Positions 1-11,900 of a stretch of 64,000 nt of DNA are shown here, one piece after another (the first letter of the stretch is position 1; every line of letters starts with the position of its first letter). Position numbers and translations under genes: made by a program. The stretch comes from Gymnogyps californianus. Its lineage: Eukaryota > Chordata > Aves > Accipitriformes > Cathartidae. Under the pieces are notes generated by a model. That model made no database searches and had not been told where the DNA came from. It saw only the letters and a program-made list of their open reading frames with translations. The DNA is taken from assembly GCF_018139145.2 (NCBI RefSeq), contig NC_059475.1:5307437-5371436 (forward strand), given 5' to 3'.

Positions 1-775
1 AGGGTTCCTGATGACTCAGAAGGAAGAAAAAAAAAAAAGGCAAATGTTATGCTAATCTTTAAGAAAGGCAAGAAGGAAGATCAAGTGAACAACAGGCCTG
101 TCAGACAAGAAGGTAACCGGAGACAGCCAGCATGGATTTATTAAGGGCAACTTGTACCTGATCAATCTGATTGCCTTCTGTGATGAAATTACTTGCTTTG
201 GGAGTGGGAAGAGAACACTGGATGATGTTTACCTTGACTGGAGGAACAGACTGACAAGAATGTTATGAAACGAAATAATGACAAGTACAAGCAAAATATT
301 GTCCATTTAGGACAGTACATTGCCAATTGTCCCAGTACAAGCAAAACATGTCCAACGGAAGGCCATGAGGATGGTTAGGTGGCTGGAGCGCATGAGGTAC
401 AACGAGAGAGCTGGGTTTGCTTGGTCTGAAGAAGAAAAGGCTAAGAGGGTATCTAATTGCAGTCTTCCACTGCCAGAAGGAGGATTATAGAGAGAAGGCA
501 GGGCCAGACTCTTCTCAGAGGCACACAGTGAATAGACAAAAGGCAACATCCACAAGTTCTAGCATAGGGAATCCAACTAGGTATAAGGCAAAATATTTTC
601 ACAGTCAGAGTGGTGAAGAGCTGGTTGCCCACTCTGCCACCGGAGATATTTAAAATCTGACCAGGACATGGCCCTGAGCAACCTGCTCTCATTTCAGAGA
701 TCAAGAGGTTGATCAAGAGGTTGGACTAGACCACCCTCAGAGGTCCCCTCCAGCCTAAGTTATTTAATGGTCAAT
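1..775 (+). mobile_element. Decayed CR1 LINE fragment, RT region to 3' end
   Basis: Conceptual translation gives pieces of the CR1 ORF2 reverse transcriptase in order. Near 45-110 there is a match to the 'IFKKGKKED..NRPV' block, and near 120-185 to the 'GF.KG.SCLTNL..FCDE' block. From about 350 to 470 come pieces of the C-terminal '[18 protein letters not shown]' block. The 3' end (about 715-765) reads GGTTGGACTAGACCACC..CAGAGGTCCC, the usual CR1 end. Frames are broken many times. The palm core (SGVPQGS and FADD region) and much of the C-terminal segment are missing, so this is an old copy with an internal deletion of roughly a kilobase relative to intact ORF2 (inference). The element may start before the window. 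Confidence 0.85.
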
Positions 776-3700
776 AAGGATATAACAATTCATGAAATGT
801 TCCTATGCATAAATAATGCAGTACGGGGGCAAAGGACACAAAAAATAAAATAGCAAGATAATTTCCCTTTTGCACCTAGGCTCCACTAAATTCTGGGAAA
901 GACAGGATTACCAGAGCTGGTCTTTGCATGTCTGGCCATAAGTTTAGACTATGGAAGAAAAGATTGGCAGGGTGAAGACAATGTTGGAGGACCAATAGAG
1001 CTCAGTACAGTTTTGCCAACTAAACTCACTCCCAACATACCTCCTATACTGAGCTGAGAGAGGGTCCTACACTAAGGCATTCTTCTGGCACCTTCCTTAG
1101 ACAGCTCCTGGCAGAATCCAAGCCTCTTTTCAGCTATAATCTTTGGCATTGTATGAATAGCACAAACACGCTTTGATCTAAAGTGAGAGCTTGACTCATG
1201 TAAAAATGTCAGATGATCTGTTAAGAATATCTCTCTATGGAAGGAGCGTGGACCTTGAGAAATATCTAGAAATCAAAGTCATATACCACAACTCTGTTAT
1301 GCTAGAAGCTGTGCAAATGTGAAAGCAAAAGATTGTTGGTATTCTAAAAATAAATTAGAAATATACACAGGTAACACTAGAGAAAATTCACTTTTGTAGA
1401 TTGTTTAGTAAGATGTTCAGAATGTATGGCTTTATGAGTAAAACATTTTAATTTAAGTCAAAAAGAGATATCGGGGATGGAGAATGCAAAGAAAGCCTAA
1501 GGAAAGGATTGTAGGAAGAATGAACTCTTTACCTCCACATTTAGAGCTGACTGGTTTAAGAAACCACCCAACAGAAGGGTTAAACTAAACTGCTTAGAAA
1601 CAGCCAGGAAAAAATAAATACACCCATTATTACATCCATTTACCGTAGCTAGAATAAAATGTCTTATATTGGTGATCACATAATCAGAGACGCACTCTGC
1701 CCTGGAGCAGGGTTCCTCTGACACTGAACTCATATCCATGCTGAGGTTCCCACTGTAGGTGCAATGGCACCCTCCTCTCCTTTCAGCTTACCACTTGGCC
1801 AACCACATACTAGTGTGTCTCAGCCTCTTAAAATATTCAGCATTAGGACTCTCCCATTCTATTAAGTTTATAAATTTATATCTCTTACATATTTCTTTAA
1901 CACAATATCTACTGACATTACTTTGTTATATTTAATGATCAGTTTAGTAAAGTGGCTTTTTTAAAATCTGTTCTTTGGAATTTTTTTTTCCCCTAGGAAC
2001 TGGTTTCCCCACTTATATTTGGGAGTGAAGAAGATATTGCCTGACTTGAAAAGTTGACCTTTCTTGGATGAACAGTCTCACTGGAAAAGAAAAAGAAATC
2101 GAAACAAAACTGACATGATTTTTAACCAAAATGAGTGAGAACTGAGTTCCACGATATCCATGTATGACAGTGAAAGCAGTCAGCATTCATACAGAAAAAA
2201 GAAAAAAGTAAAGTAAATATTCAGCAAAACATTATATACCATGTAGAGCAAAATCAAAAGCACACTGATTAGAAAGAGACTTTGCAGCAAACTGTAATCA
2301 AAGTTTTGATTTGGAGTTTTTGCTTCTTTGGCTGTTTCAAAAGCTTCTTCATTCTCCAACATAATACTAGAAAATTTAACAAAAGGAAGCTGAATGGGCA
2401 TGAGGAATTTTGGAGTTGCTCTTTACCTTCTCTATCATTACAGTTCCTAGAATTTCAGGGAAATGTATCCAGCTTGAATACATCTTCAAATTGCTTGGCT
2501 GAAATGCTGTGTGTCTACAAATCACCAAAATGTACTTCTCTGAACAGAACATCTTTGGAAAAAAAGAGAAGTATAAATCCTCCTACTTCCATACCGATTG
2601 GAAAATCCGAAAGAAAATTAGCACAACATACAGAACTAATTCTAGTCATTCATGTCTTTCACGCGTGTTAGTCGAGCATTCCCATTGCTCCACACCTGCC
2701 TTTATAATCATCACAAAGTATGACTGAAACATCAGACTGTGTTCTTCTGTGATTAGAAGGTAATTAGTTTTAATTTGTTGTTAATGATAAAAGAACCAGC
2801 GATGGGGGTTTGTTTAAAACTCCAAATCTTTTTTACTGGGATTTTTAGTAAGCCCCATTTTTTATGATGATATAAGACTACTATTCCTGATTACATTACC
2901 CCTTCTTGTTCATACGGGCATTAATCTTTCACGGATAACGTGGTCTGTTTCTAATGAAAGCCTTAAGCCTTAGACTAAAAGCACTCAATTTAAGTTCTTT
3001 AGAAATAGTGTCTCATTGAAACTGCATAGGAGGTTGGTTAAATACCTTGCTGTCCAAATGACTTACGAAAATTAATGGACCCAATTGAAGTAAAAACCTC
3101 TATGTTCTTTTCTTGTAACAAAATAAGGACAACCTAAACGTAAAAAATTGCCAAGGAGATTATATAAGCAATCAGCTGCTAACAATGCTTTTCTAAGTGA
3201 GCCAATATATCAACATTATTCAGAATTCAGGCTTTATTCAGGCTTCATTGGGAAGAGCAATTATACCAGAGAAAAATAGTAGAATTTTCTCTCTTGTTAA
3301 TTAAAGGGTAGTAGTAGATTTTTGGAGGTTATTATAAGGCTAGTGAGATATTAAGATTAGGTGTTTTCAGAACCGGAAATGAAAAACCAGGAAAATGTAG
3401 ATCCATCACTTCTTCATATCTCAAATATCTGGATGTCGGTTTCCAGACAAGCGAAGCAGTATCAACATCAGTTTCTGAACTCTGTTCTGCATATTAAGCA
3501 TGTGTCTAAACATGCCTGTAGAGAGATCATTTCACTGCATTCCACACTGCTTTCCAGCCAGAAAAGGCACCCATCCCCTTACTGAAAGGTCACTGGAAAA
3601 GCCCATCAGGACAGCAATCCAGGCCTACCTGACTTCTTTATGTAGGCTTCCTTTAAACCATGTATTTTGGGCAGCAAAATGTGTCTTTGTATTTATTCAG

Positions 3701-4378
3701 TATGTGATGAAATGGAGCTCCCTTTGAGATACATTGATGTTACCGGACTACAAATAATAACTAAAAATCTTCAAACAGAACTGTCAGTGAGGGTAGCTGC
3801 TTGCAGAGAAAAGACTTAAATGAATTTGGAAGTATGTTTGTGAATATTTTGCTCCATGCTCTTACACGCCTACTTCAGAGAACAAATTGGTAGTGCTGAC
3901 AGTCAAAAAATGAAGCAATTAAAAGCATGGATTTTAAGTTGCTACCGCTATTGCATGAAACTGCAGTAGAATAGTCTGAAGTTTAAAAAAAATGAAAAAA
4001 GAGGCAAGTAACAGCAATGTGCTCTGAATCAGGCATTTAAATGAGTGGCCAAATAAAGGCACTGAGAGCTCACAGCAAAACACGGGACATAAGGACATTT
4101 TGTACAAGATACACCTGAAAGATATGCTGAAAGATTTGCTAGAATATCCACCTTAAGATATACTTATTTAGTAATGGAAGACAGCTTTAGGCAAAAGAAC
4201 ACAAGAAGTTGACTACGTGGCTATGAACAGGAGATCTCCACAAACACGATAAGAGTGCATAGCTTTAAACCTCAAATTCCTAGGGTCCCCAGGATCAGCG
4301 AAGCAATGCAAGACCAACCTGGACAGAGAAATCAGTTGACTGGCTTTTGTACAAAATATTACTCAGGCAGATGAAATA
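776..4378. other. AT-rich non-coding sequence, no gene recognised
   Basis: Both strands were read. The only longer open frame (2282-2671, +, 129 codons) has low-complexity composition, resembles no family I know and overlaps another open frame on the opposite strand. No RNA gene and no intact repeat is visible. Short A/T runs occur, for example near 1981 and 2197. Confidence 0.55.
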
Positions 4379-4400
4379 CACAATAGCGTACGCTATTGTG
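4379..4400. repeat. Perfect 22-bp palindrome
   Basis: The half-site CACAATAGCGT is followed directly by its exact reverse complement, with no loop. The centre is GCGTACGC, so the palindrome carries two CpG dinucleotides in CpG-poor surroundings. The flanking bases (A at 4378, G at 4401) do not pair, so the symmetry stops sharply. It could bind a dimeric factor symmetrically or be chance; the sequence alone does not decide. Confidence 0.9.
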
Positions 4401-6550
4401 GAGCCGCTTTGCAAAGTAGAGTCATCACTACAACTGGCCTCCCCACTTACTTTTTACACTATTACATTTTGTCCCATTGCTAACATTAAAAACCAGGCTC
4501 CGTCTTCCACAGTTGAATAGGCTGCTGTGTTTAAACGACGTCCATTAATTTCAGGATTCCAGTCTGCAGAAGGCTCCACAAAAGAGCTTGTTTCAACTTT
4601 CCAAATTTCATGAGGAAACCAAGAATTTTATCCTTAAGTTTCCCTGTATTGAAATGTGTTGGTAGAAAATGTAACTTTTAAAGTAACCTAACATTGTGTC
4701 AAGTAAAAATTCTGAACCTTCCTTCCTTGAAAGAAAACGTTGCTACATTTAAAATGTTACATTTTCTCCAACAGCCCATCTCTAATGTGAAAATTAATGT
4801 GCCCTGCCTGAAAACCTCTGCAATAATACTGAATGCATTAAAAATTGCTGCTTCTATTTGATACTGATTAGTTGGCTCTTAAAGTTATAAAATGGCCACC
4901 CACAATTGCATTTTATTGATTTACATTTTTAATTACATTTTCATTTAATTTCCAAATTATTATCTAGTTAGCAAACATTTTAGCTAATTACAAGATTTGA
5001 AAAATCTTTTGTATGAAGATAGGAAAAAGCGAAGTAAGGACTTCAAAACTATGTAGTTTTGTGTTAGCTGCCAGAACCATTTCAGTAGTGTGGCAATACT
5101 GATGATTGAGTCTAAAAGCCCCATCAAGCCACGCACCAAAGCATCACAACAGTTAAAATAACCACACATCTCTGCTTTTTATCATAATTATTTAAGAAAA
5201 ATTATATTTTGGCTAAAAATAATGACAGCCTTTATGGCTTTTCAAGAGGAAATGAAAGAACTATTCTAACCACTTTATTTTGATTTGATTCTAATTTTTT
5301 TTGAAAAAAAATAGTCATGTGAAAAAATTACTAGCTAGAAGGTATTGGGGAGAAGAGTAGATCTCTCAATTTTTTTCTACTAATCTGGCATTATTTTTGA
5401 TACAACCAAACTGGGAAAAAAAAATTAAGAATAATAAGAATTTTGCAGCTTCAAATACATTTCCCTATTCCTCACAAAAAAACCCCAACCCTACTATATG
5501 AAATTGTGTGGACCTAGGGTCTCTGAATCTTCTTTAATTTGTTGGAACTAATTAGTACTGAAATTTAGACTGATGAAATAAGTTTTACAGAGGCGTTCCC
5601 AGTTTTTATTTTGACTTGTACAACCAATTTTTACAGCCCTCTACAGCCTGCACTCCTGTGACCTACATATATTCCACCACAGAAGCTCCAACCTCACGGA
5701 CCATTTCCTTGACGTGAGGGGCAGCAATCCCCAAGGGGTGACAGCTCTCTGGTCAAGCAGGCACCAGTACAGAGGCCAAACCATGCTCATCTCCTCCCCT
5801 GAGCAAGGGATTTCCAGCACCAGCCAGCATGGCTGAGCCAAGCCCTTCTAGAATCAGGCAGTACTGACACTGAGGTCTTGCTGCATTTCAACTCATCTTG
5901 GTAGAAAAATCCAGCTTCTTCCTTCATCTAAGATGACGAGACTTTGTGACAAGAAAAGGGAAATGATATATTATTATGCTATCTGCCTCATTGTTTATAT
6001 AGATTTATATCTAGACTGGCACCTTTATATGACTGTTCTGGAGATACAAGCCACAGTTAAGAGTCGACCCAGTCTCTAGGAAGGTTACAGGGGCTTCTGT
6101 TCAGCTCTAACATTAAACCAAACCCAGCATTGCATATCACTACCAAGCACCAACTGGCTGGGGCTGAAGAAGTTCTTCACTGTATCTTGTCAACCAGCCC
6201 TTTTGTTAAATGTTACATCATTGCCTTTAAAACTAAGGAAAAATAAACAGTAAAAAAAAAAACCCACACAAAAAAACATTTATTCTTTTAGAAGTACTTT
6301 TAGAAGAAACCTTCATGCCAGCATGAAGATTTTGGAAGAGCACTGGGAACTATTTTCCAGTTTTTAAATTATTGAGCCAACTGAATAGCTAAGAAACATG
6401 AAGACCTGGGCCAGGTGAGCTCGGCAAGGAACCAGCAGAAGATGTGCCTGTTGCATGCTGCCTCTGAGGGGGTATTGAAGGAATCCACGTTTTCCACACA
6501 TGTGGGCTGCTGAGCGTGCTTCCCCTGCCATCATATTTTGTCTGGCGTCC
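4401..6550. other. AT-rich non-coding sequence, no gene recognised
   Basis: No open frame longer than about 80 codons and no recognised repeat. It contains the AT-rich TAAT-motif cluster annotated separately (4835-5240) and a slightly GC-richer part around 5640-5860 without any recognisable protein match. Confidence 0.55.
4835..5240. promoter_or_regulatory. Candidate AT-rich conserved-type element with homeodomain-like motifs
   Basis: A run of TAATTA, ATTTAATT, TTAATTAC and GCATTAAA motifs lies in otherwise non-repetitive sequence, with densest packing at 4905-4995 (ATTGATTTACATTTTTAATTAC and nearby, seen as separate short motifs). AT-rich, non-repeat sequence with such motifs is typical of vertebrate developmental enhancers, but it is also what plain AT-rich DNA gives. 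The call is an inference from motif content only. Confidence 0.2.
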
Positions 6551-6640
6551 AGAGGCACAGTGGTGCCTCTAACCACTGCTGCTGCTAAGGTGGGCCATGC
6601 CACGTGCTAACGTCTGTGTGAGCACAGACCAACGTGCTAA
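6551..6640. repeat. Two short hairpins and a 9-bp direct repeat
   Basis: Hairpin 1 (6551-6570) has stem AGAGGCAC/GTGCCTCT with a 4-base loop. Hairpin 2 (6612-6629) has stem GTCTGTG/CACAGAC with a 4-base loop. Hairpin 2 is bracketed by the direct repeat ACGTGCTAA at 6602-6610 and 6632-6640. The arrangement resembles a very small inverted-repeat insertion with a target duplication, but stems this short can arise by chance. Confidence 0.5.
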
Positions 6641-8824
6641 AGGACTGCACACACCCTCAGTCGCGCTCCGTTTGTCCACTTTGTTGGCAAAAGGGTGCCT
6701 CACATTTGACTGCTTTATCATCTGCATACTATGCTGATGGATGATGGGGCCTAACTTAACTACCCCAGTACCGACCAACTAGTGTTGCTACCGAACTGTA
6801 ACAGACATTTGGCAGAGGATTTGGCCAGGCCCTGTCCAGCCCCTCTACACTCTGAAGACCTTCATTTAGGGCTCTTAATGTATTCCTCTTCCGGGCCCTC
6901 AAGGTCTCCTAAGGTCTGCTGCTGAGCACAGGTTTAGGCTCGAGCAGCATGGATGCACGCTGAATCTACAGAATGGCTTTGGGCTTGAACACAGGCTCAG
7001 GATGGCACTCAAATACAAACCACACCAGACTTCAGAGGCATAAATGAACTCTTCAACAGTATGTGGAGGAGAAGCAATCAATCTGAATGTTCAGCAGCCA
7101 TTCACAGAATCAAATATCCAGAGAGAGTTTGAAGTACAACATCTGAGAAGATTTTGTAAATGAGGAGAGCAGAACATCTACTTGCAAACGCCAGTAAATC
7201 ATTCCCATCCCTTTGATTACATCAGATACTCTAGGAATGTTTCAAGTCTGATGCTCACAGAAGTGGATCTACTTTTTACAAGAACAAGAGACATAATCTC
7301 AGTGTTATTTTTTTCTGTGTTGTACCAAATCATTTTAAAATGGCATAAAACTTTTTCATGCTTAATCCTATCTAAATTTTCTTAGGCTTTGATTTATTTT
7401 AGCAAAATCAGTTCTGTGATAATACTGTGTATTTTTTTTTTTTTTTTTGCTTTTATAAAACCAGTTTTAATGTACTCATTTACTTCAGAGCCTTGCAAAG
7501 TGATTTACTAAACAAATTAAATCTCTCTCTTGGTATCTGATCTACTTTGGAGTTGTCCACGGTATGGCATTAACTGAAGTGACCTACTTGAGAGATAACT
7601 CCTCATTAGCTGGTTATGAGGGAGAACGGCCTCCCCACAGAATAAGAATAGTACAGTCTTTGGAGGGTTTGCCTTTCTGTTTGATGATTCAATTTGCACC
7701 GTACTCATCCATGAGACACACTGAGATTTTAAGGGGCATGCCCTATTGTTCAGAGTGCCACAGGAAATTGTTTACAGGTGCAGTCTAATATTGGACTTCA
7801 GTACTTTCTTGGGATACTCTGGAATAATATGTCTGATTTCTTCTGGCACATGTAAGGAACAGCAGATTATGTACAAAGCGTATAGCTCCTTCACTGCCCA
7901 GGAATGCCCCCAAAAAGCCCAGGGGATAGTTTGACAAGAAACTACACGGTATTAGTCTATTTTATAAGACGGGAAAGTAGCACTCAAATTCAGATTGCCC
8001 AATTTCTGTCTGATTCCATGTGCTTTGTGTTTATTACTAATACTGTCTCTTCAACAAAGGTCATAAGGCACAGAGACAAGGGGGCATTCAGGCCACCTGG
8101 ATTTGGAATAGACAATAAATGTAACAGAGAAACTCTAAATCCCATTTCTAAGATACAGGAGACCCACCATATTGGGCTCAGGCAATTAGCCCACTTCCCA
8201 GCAGCAGAATTCAAATAGCGAGTACAAACGTGAACCACTCTCCCAGCTATCCTCCCTTATTCACCCACAAAGTAACAGGAGAACAGTGTTGGTACTAAGG
8301 ACAATCCAGAATCTGACAGCCAGGAAAAGCTCCCACCTGGCATCACTGAGGGACTTCAATACACTATCCCAAGAACATAAGCAACCAAGCTTCATGATGC
8401 GTGAACATAATAAAGACCCTGCTTCCAAGGAGAAGTAAACCTGTTGCAGCAATGTGGCAGAATGACTACAGAGGCATATTGCAAGACATTATGAAGACCA
8501 CAGTAGCCTGACACAGCCCACTACAGAAGGCATCACAGGCTACTAGACACCAAGGCCATAGGTGAACAGGCACATCCCCATCTATCAAATAGATTCACAA
8601 ATCAGTAGCCAAAGACAGGAGTCCTAAGCGCAGCAGGACACTGTATGGCCGGAGGCAGGTGTAGAACAGCAGTTCAGAGACAACAGCTGAGTGACCATCA
8701 TGCTCAGGGAGCTGCAAGTACCAACCATAACTGAACGCTGCTGCCAAGGGACAGACAACTAACACACAGACAGAGATGCAACAAGCAAGCTTACAAAAAT
8801 CCTAACCTTTAAGTGGGTCAGTAC
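6641..8824. other. Non-coding sequence, no gene recognised
   Basis: A run of 17 T lies at 7432-7448. Short open frames around 7564-7934 and 7904-8218 overlap frames on the opposite strand and match nothing known to me. The stretch from about 8050 to 8760 is GC-richer than its neighbours and could be an unrecognised old repeat, but I see no diagnostic end. Confidence 0.5.
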
Positions 8825-8901
8825 AAAAAAACCCAAACCAAACAAACAAAAGCCCCAAACAAAAAACCAAACCAAAACCAAAACCAAAACCCAAACCAAA
8901 C
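8825..8901. repeat. A/C-rich simple repeat
   Basis: Imperfect (CCAAAA)n / (AAAC)n tract, with units AACCAAAACC repeated around 8870-8890. It has strong strand asymmetry, with G almost absent on +. It has no coding meaning; the overlapping minus-strand open frame rich in Val, Trp, Phe and Leu is an artefact of the repeat. Confidence 0.85.
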
Positions 8902-11900
8902 AGTGAAACTGGTATAACAGAAGCTGTGGAGATCCATCGTTCATACTTGTGGGTAGGTTAAATAATGATTGCATGTCACGGCCTGTTTTTTATTATCATC
9001 TACTCTGTCATAAAGGACCCTGCCTCATAGACAGGAAGGATGCCAGGTCTGGATGATGACGGGATTAGCACTGCAAGGCACATGGCAATGTAGATGCAAC
9101 TAGAAAGGACAAATGAGAAACCTCCCAAAGAAGAAATACAGTTACAGCACTGAGAAAATCTTTCATCAAATTTGAGAATACCCATGAGAAGCTGGATGCT
9201 TGCTCAAAAGCCAGCATACTGGAAGGACAACGAAGCCAGAGAGGATACAGTGGTCCAGCAGCAGATTAAGCCTTTGCAACCCCGTGCAATAGAATCCTCT
9301 GGGTAAAGCAACCAAGCAAATATTAAGAAAAAGAAAGCAACTGTGCTTGTATTTAAAACAAAAAGGTCGCAACCAGAATGGAATTTGGAGGGAGTAGCAA
9401 AGAGTTTGGAATAGGCACCATGAAGTCCATCTGCTGCCTTTAGGTTTGACTGCTAGCTGCTGTTGACTAATTTATAAGAAGTTTCATCATTAAGTAGCTA
9501 GTTTAGATTTAGATACATGCAGTCCTCTCAGTTTATTATCTAATGTGAAATACACAGAGCAGCAGACACAAACAGAAATGTTATGTTCCCTACAGCTCAC
9601 AAAATGAAATGCCTTTCAGTTCCAGGCTTTAATCTACAGTCTTTCTTCCAGGTGGTGGCAAGGCACAGATCCAAGGTACAGTATGGCTTGCACCAGATGT
9701 TGGCACTCGTGCAAGCCTAATTTTGGCAAGCAGGGCAAGAGGCAGGGCATGGGATGCTGTGGCAGCCGTTCTGGTGTTGGCTTGGTGCCTTGAGAGCATG
9801 GCAGGTTTTCACGTGTGTGTCAGGCCTGGATACTTCTCCCAGTTATTGTATGTTCTTTAAAGCAAAGCAAGTCTCCAGCTGTTATGGTGTGGTGACGTAA
9901 ACTTTAAACAAATGAGGGCAGGTGATACAGGAATATGCAGAAATGCTTGAATTTGTACAGAGTCTGAAACTGTATCTCTGCATACCTATGCATCATGCAC
10001 TTCAGCCTTTATTCATTCAGGTGGGCAGTGATTTACATGACAACAATGGTATTGTAATTACAAGTATTTTTAATTTTGGCTTCTAATGCAGTGCAGTGTT
10101 GAGTCAAGATATAACTTGAACATTTGTACAGCAAAATTGAGTTAAGTAATTCTATAAACTCCAAATAGCTGGCCTATCAAAAAACCATGAAACAAAGCTC
10201 TAGTAGTGCCCATGTTTGAATTAGCAGCATCATGCAAAAGCAGCTACAGATTACAAGCTGAAGTGAGCAAATTCAATTGCTAAGCATAGATCATGTGCTG
10301 TTTTATTATTTGGCTATTCTCTCTTGAGTGGTCTGGATTGAATAGAGCGACTTCAATTCAGCAGCTGCTGACATGAAGCCAAATAGTATTCCACTGCTTA
10401 CAAAAGCATGTGAAAAAGCAAGTAAAGAATCATAAAATGAAGACCTGAACCAATGTTCCTCTAAGTCAGAGCTGAGAGTGTGGAGGGTAAGAAATGAAGG
10501 ACTACCTGCTACGCATGGAAGGGACAGGGAATTAAATAAAGGCATTTTATTGACATATTGCAAGGTCAGTTGACAAGGCATGCCTGAAGCCTGGGTAAAC
10601 ATCCAGGTGGTACGGTAACAAGGCAGGAGGACATAATTTGCTGGTCTCTCAAATTTCGGTACTATAATACTCACTGAAACTTTGTTAAGTCTCATTGGTA
10701 GACAGGCCTTATAACTCTAATTTTAACAGGATTATGTGGGGATTGGCTCTCTAGAAAAAATGTGGAAGGGAATTAGGCTACTTCTGAGAGAAATCCTCAC
10801 CTAATATATCCTAGTCAGAAGAACAGACACATACCCTCTTACAGACATGCTAAAAGGTCTTATCCTGGGACCGATATGGCAGTGATCCAGGAACAAAGAC
10901 AAATCTTTTCATATTACTGGACGTGCCTTGCATTTCAATCATTTGACAGGGGAGAGAGCCAGGGGTTCAAAGACAGAAGGGGGTACGAAGCGGGTTGGGG
11001 TTTTATTTGGCTCACTGGTCATGGATTAGCTACCTGATGCGAAAAAAGCTTTAAATAAGAGATCATGTAACGTTACTAACACCAGTTCTATTTCCAGGTG
11101 CATCAGAATATAGCCTCAAATTAAGTCAGTAATATGGCTCCATATTTACCCTGGTCTAATTTGCCGCAGAAACCTGTATCATTGGCTTTGTTACCAGGGA
11201 AACTGACTGCTAGAAAAGTGGTGAGGTTTAGGATGAATATTCTCTGTTGTGGACAAGACAGGAACATAAAAATATTTAATACTGGAATAGTGTGCCCCAG
11301 TTGACAGTGGCCGATACCTTTTTCTTTGGAAAAAAACCTGAATTCAACTACCTGTTTGGATATTACTGAGATAATGATATGAACTCTTTAGCTAAGAGCC
11401 ACCTATGACCAATTGTTGGACAAGCAAAGATACATGTCTTTACAAAAGACCTTAAAATAACCAGTACCAGAAATTGCAGTTTTATCTGCAGTGAGCATTA
11501 CTGTTGGATGCTTAAAGTATCTTAGCTAACAATTCTAAGAATAATTTTGAGTACAACAAATTGTTGTTTATCCAGCATATTGGATATTCATTAACAAGTC
11601 TCTGTGCATTTAGCTGTCTTTTTCTTAATATTTTTACCTTAAGGGACCTAAGGAATCCTTTTAAGTAGAGTTTTGCCTGCAGAAACTCTGCTAATGGTGT
11701 TCCTCATAGGAACAATTTCAAATGAGGTGATTGTGGCAGGTTGAGAGCAGCATACATTCTTTTCATAACTTCCTCTGCTTTTTCACTGTTGTTGACGTCT
11801 CTCTGATAGGCACACTATTACCTTGTATACAATACGCTGGACCAGATGACCCAAAACACTTGACCTGAACAGTCTCACTTAGTGGAGGTAATGAAAGCAT

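Noticed and set aside
8825..8901. A/C-rich tract as a LINE poly(A) tail
   Set aside because: No LINE body lies next to it in either orientation.
10306..10695. 129-codon open frame on the minus strand
   Set aside because: No recognisable domain or composition typical of a protein; AT-rich non-coding DNA of this length produces such frames.
11838..11853. CR1-like end phrase CTGGACCAGATGACCC
   Set aside because: The match does not extend on either side; the same goes for a similar phrase near 55727.
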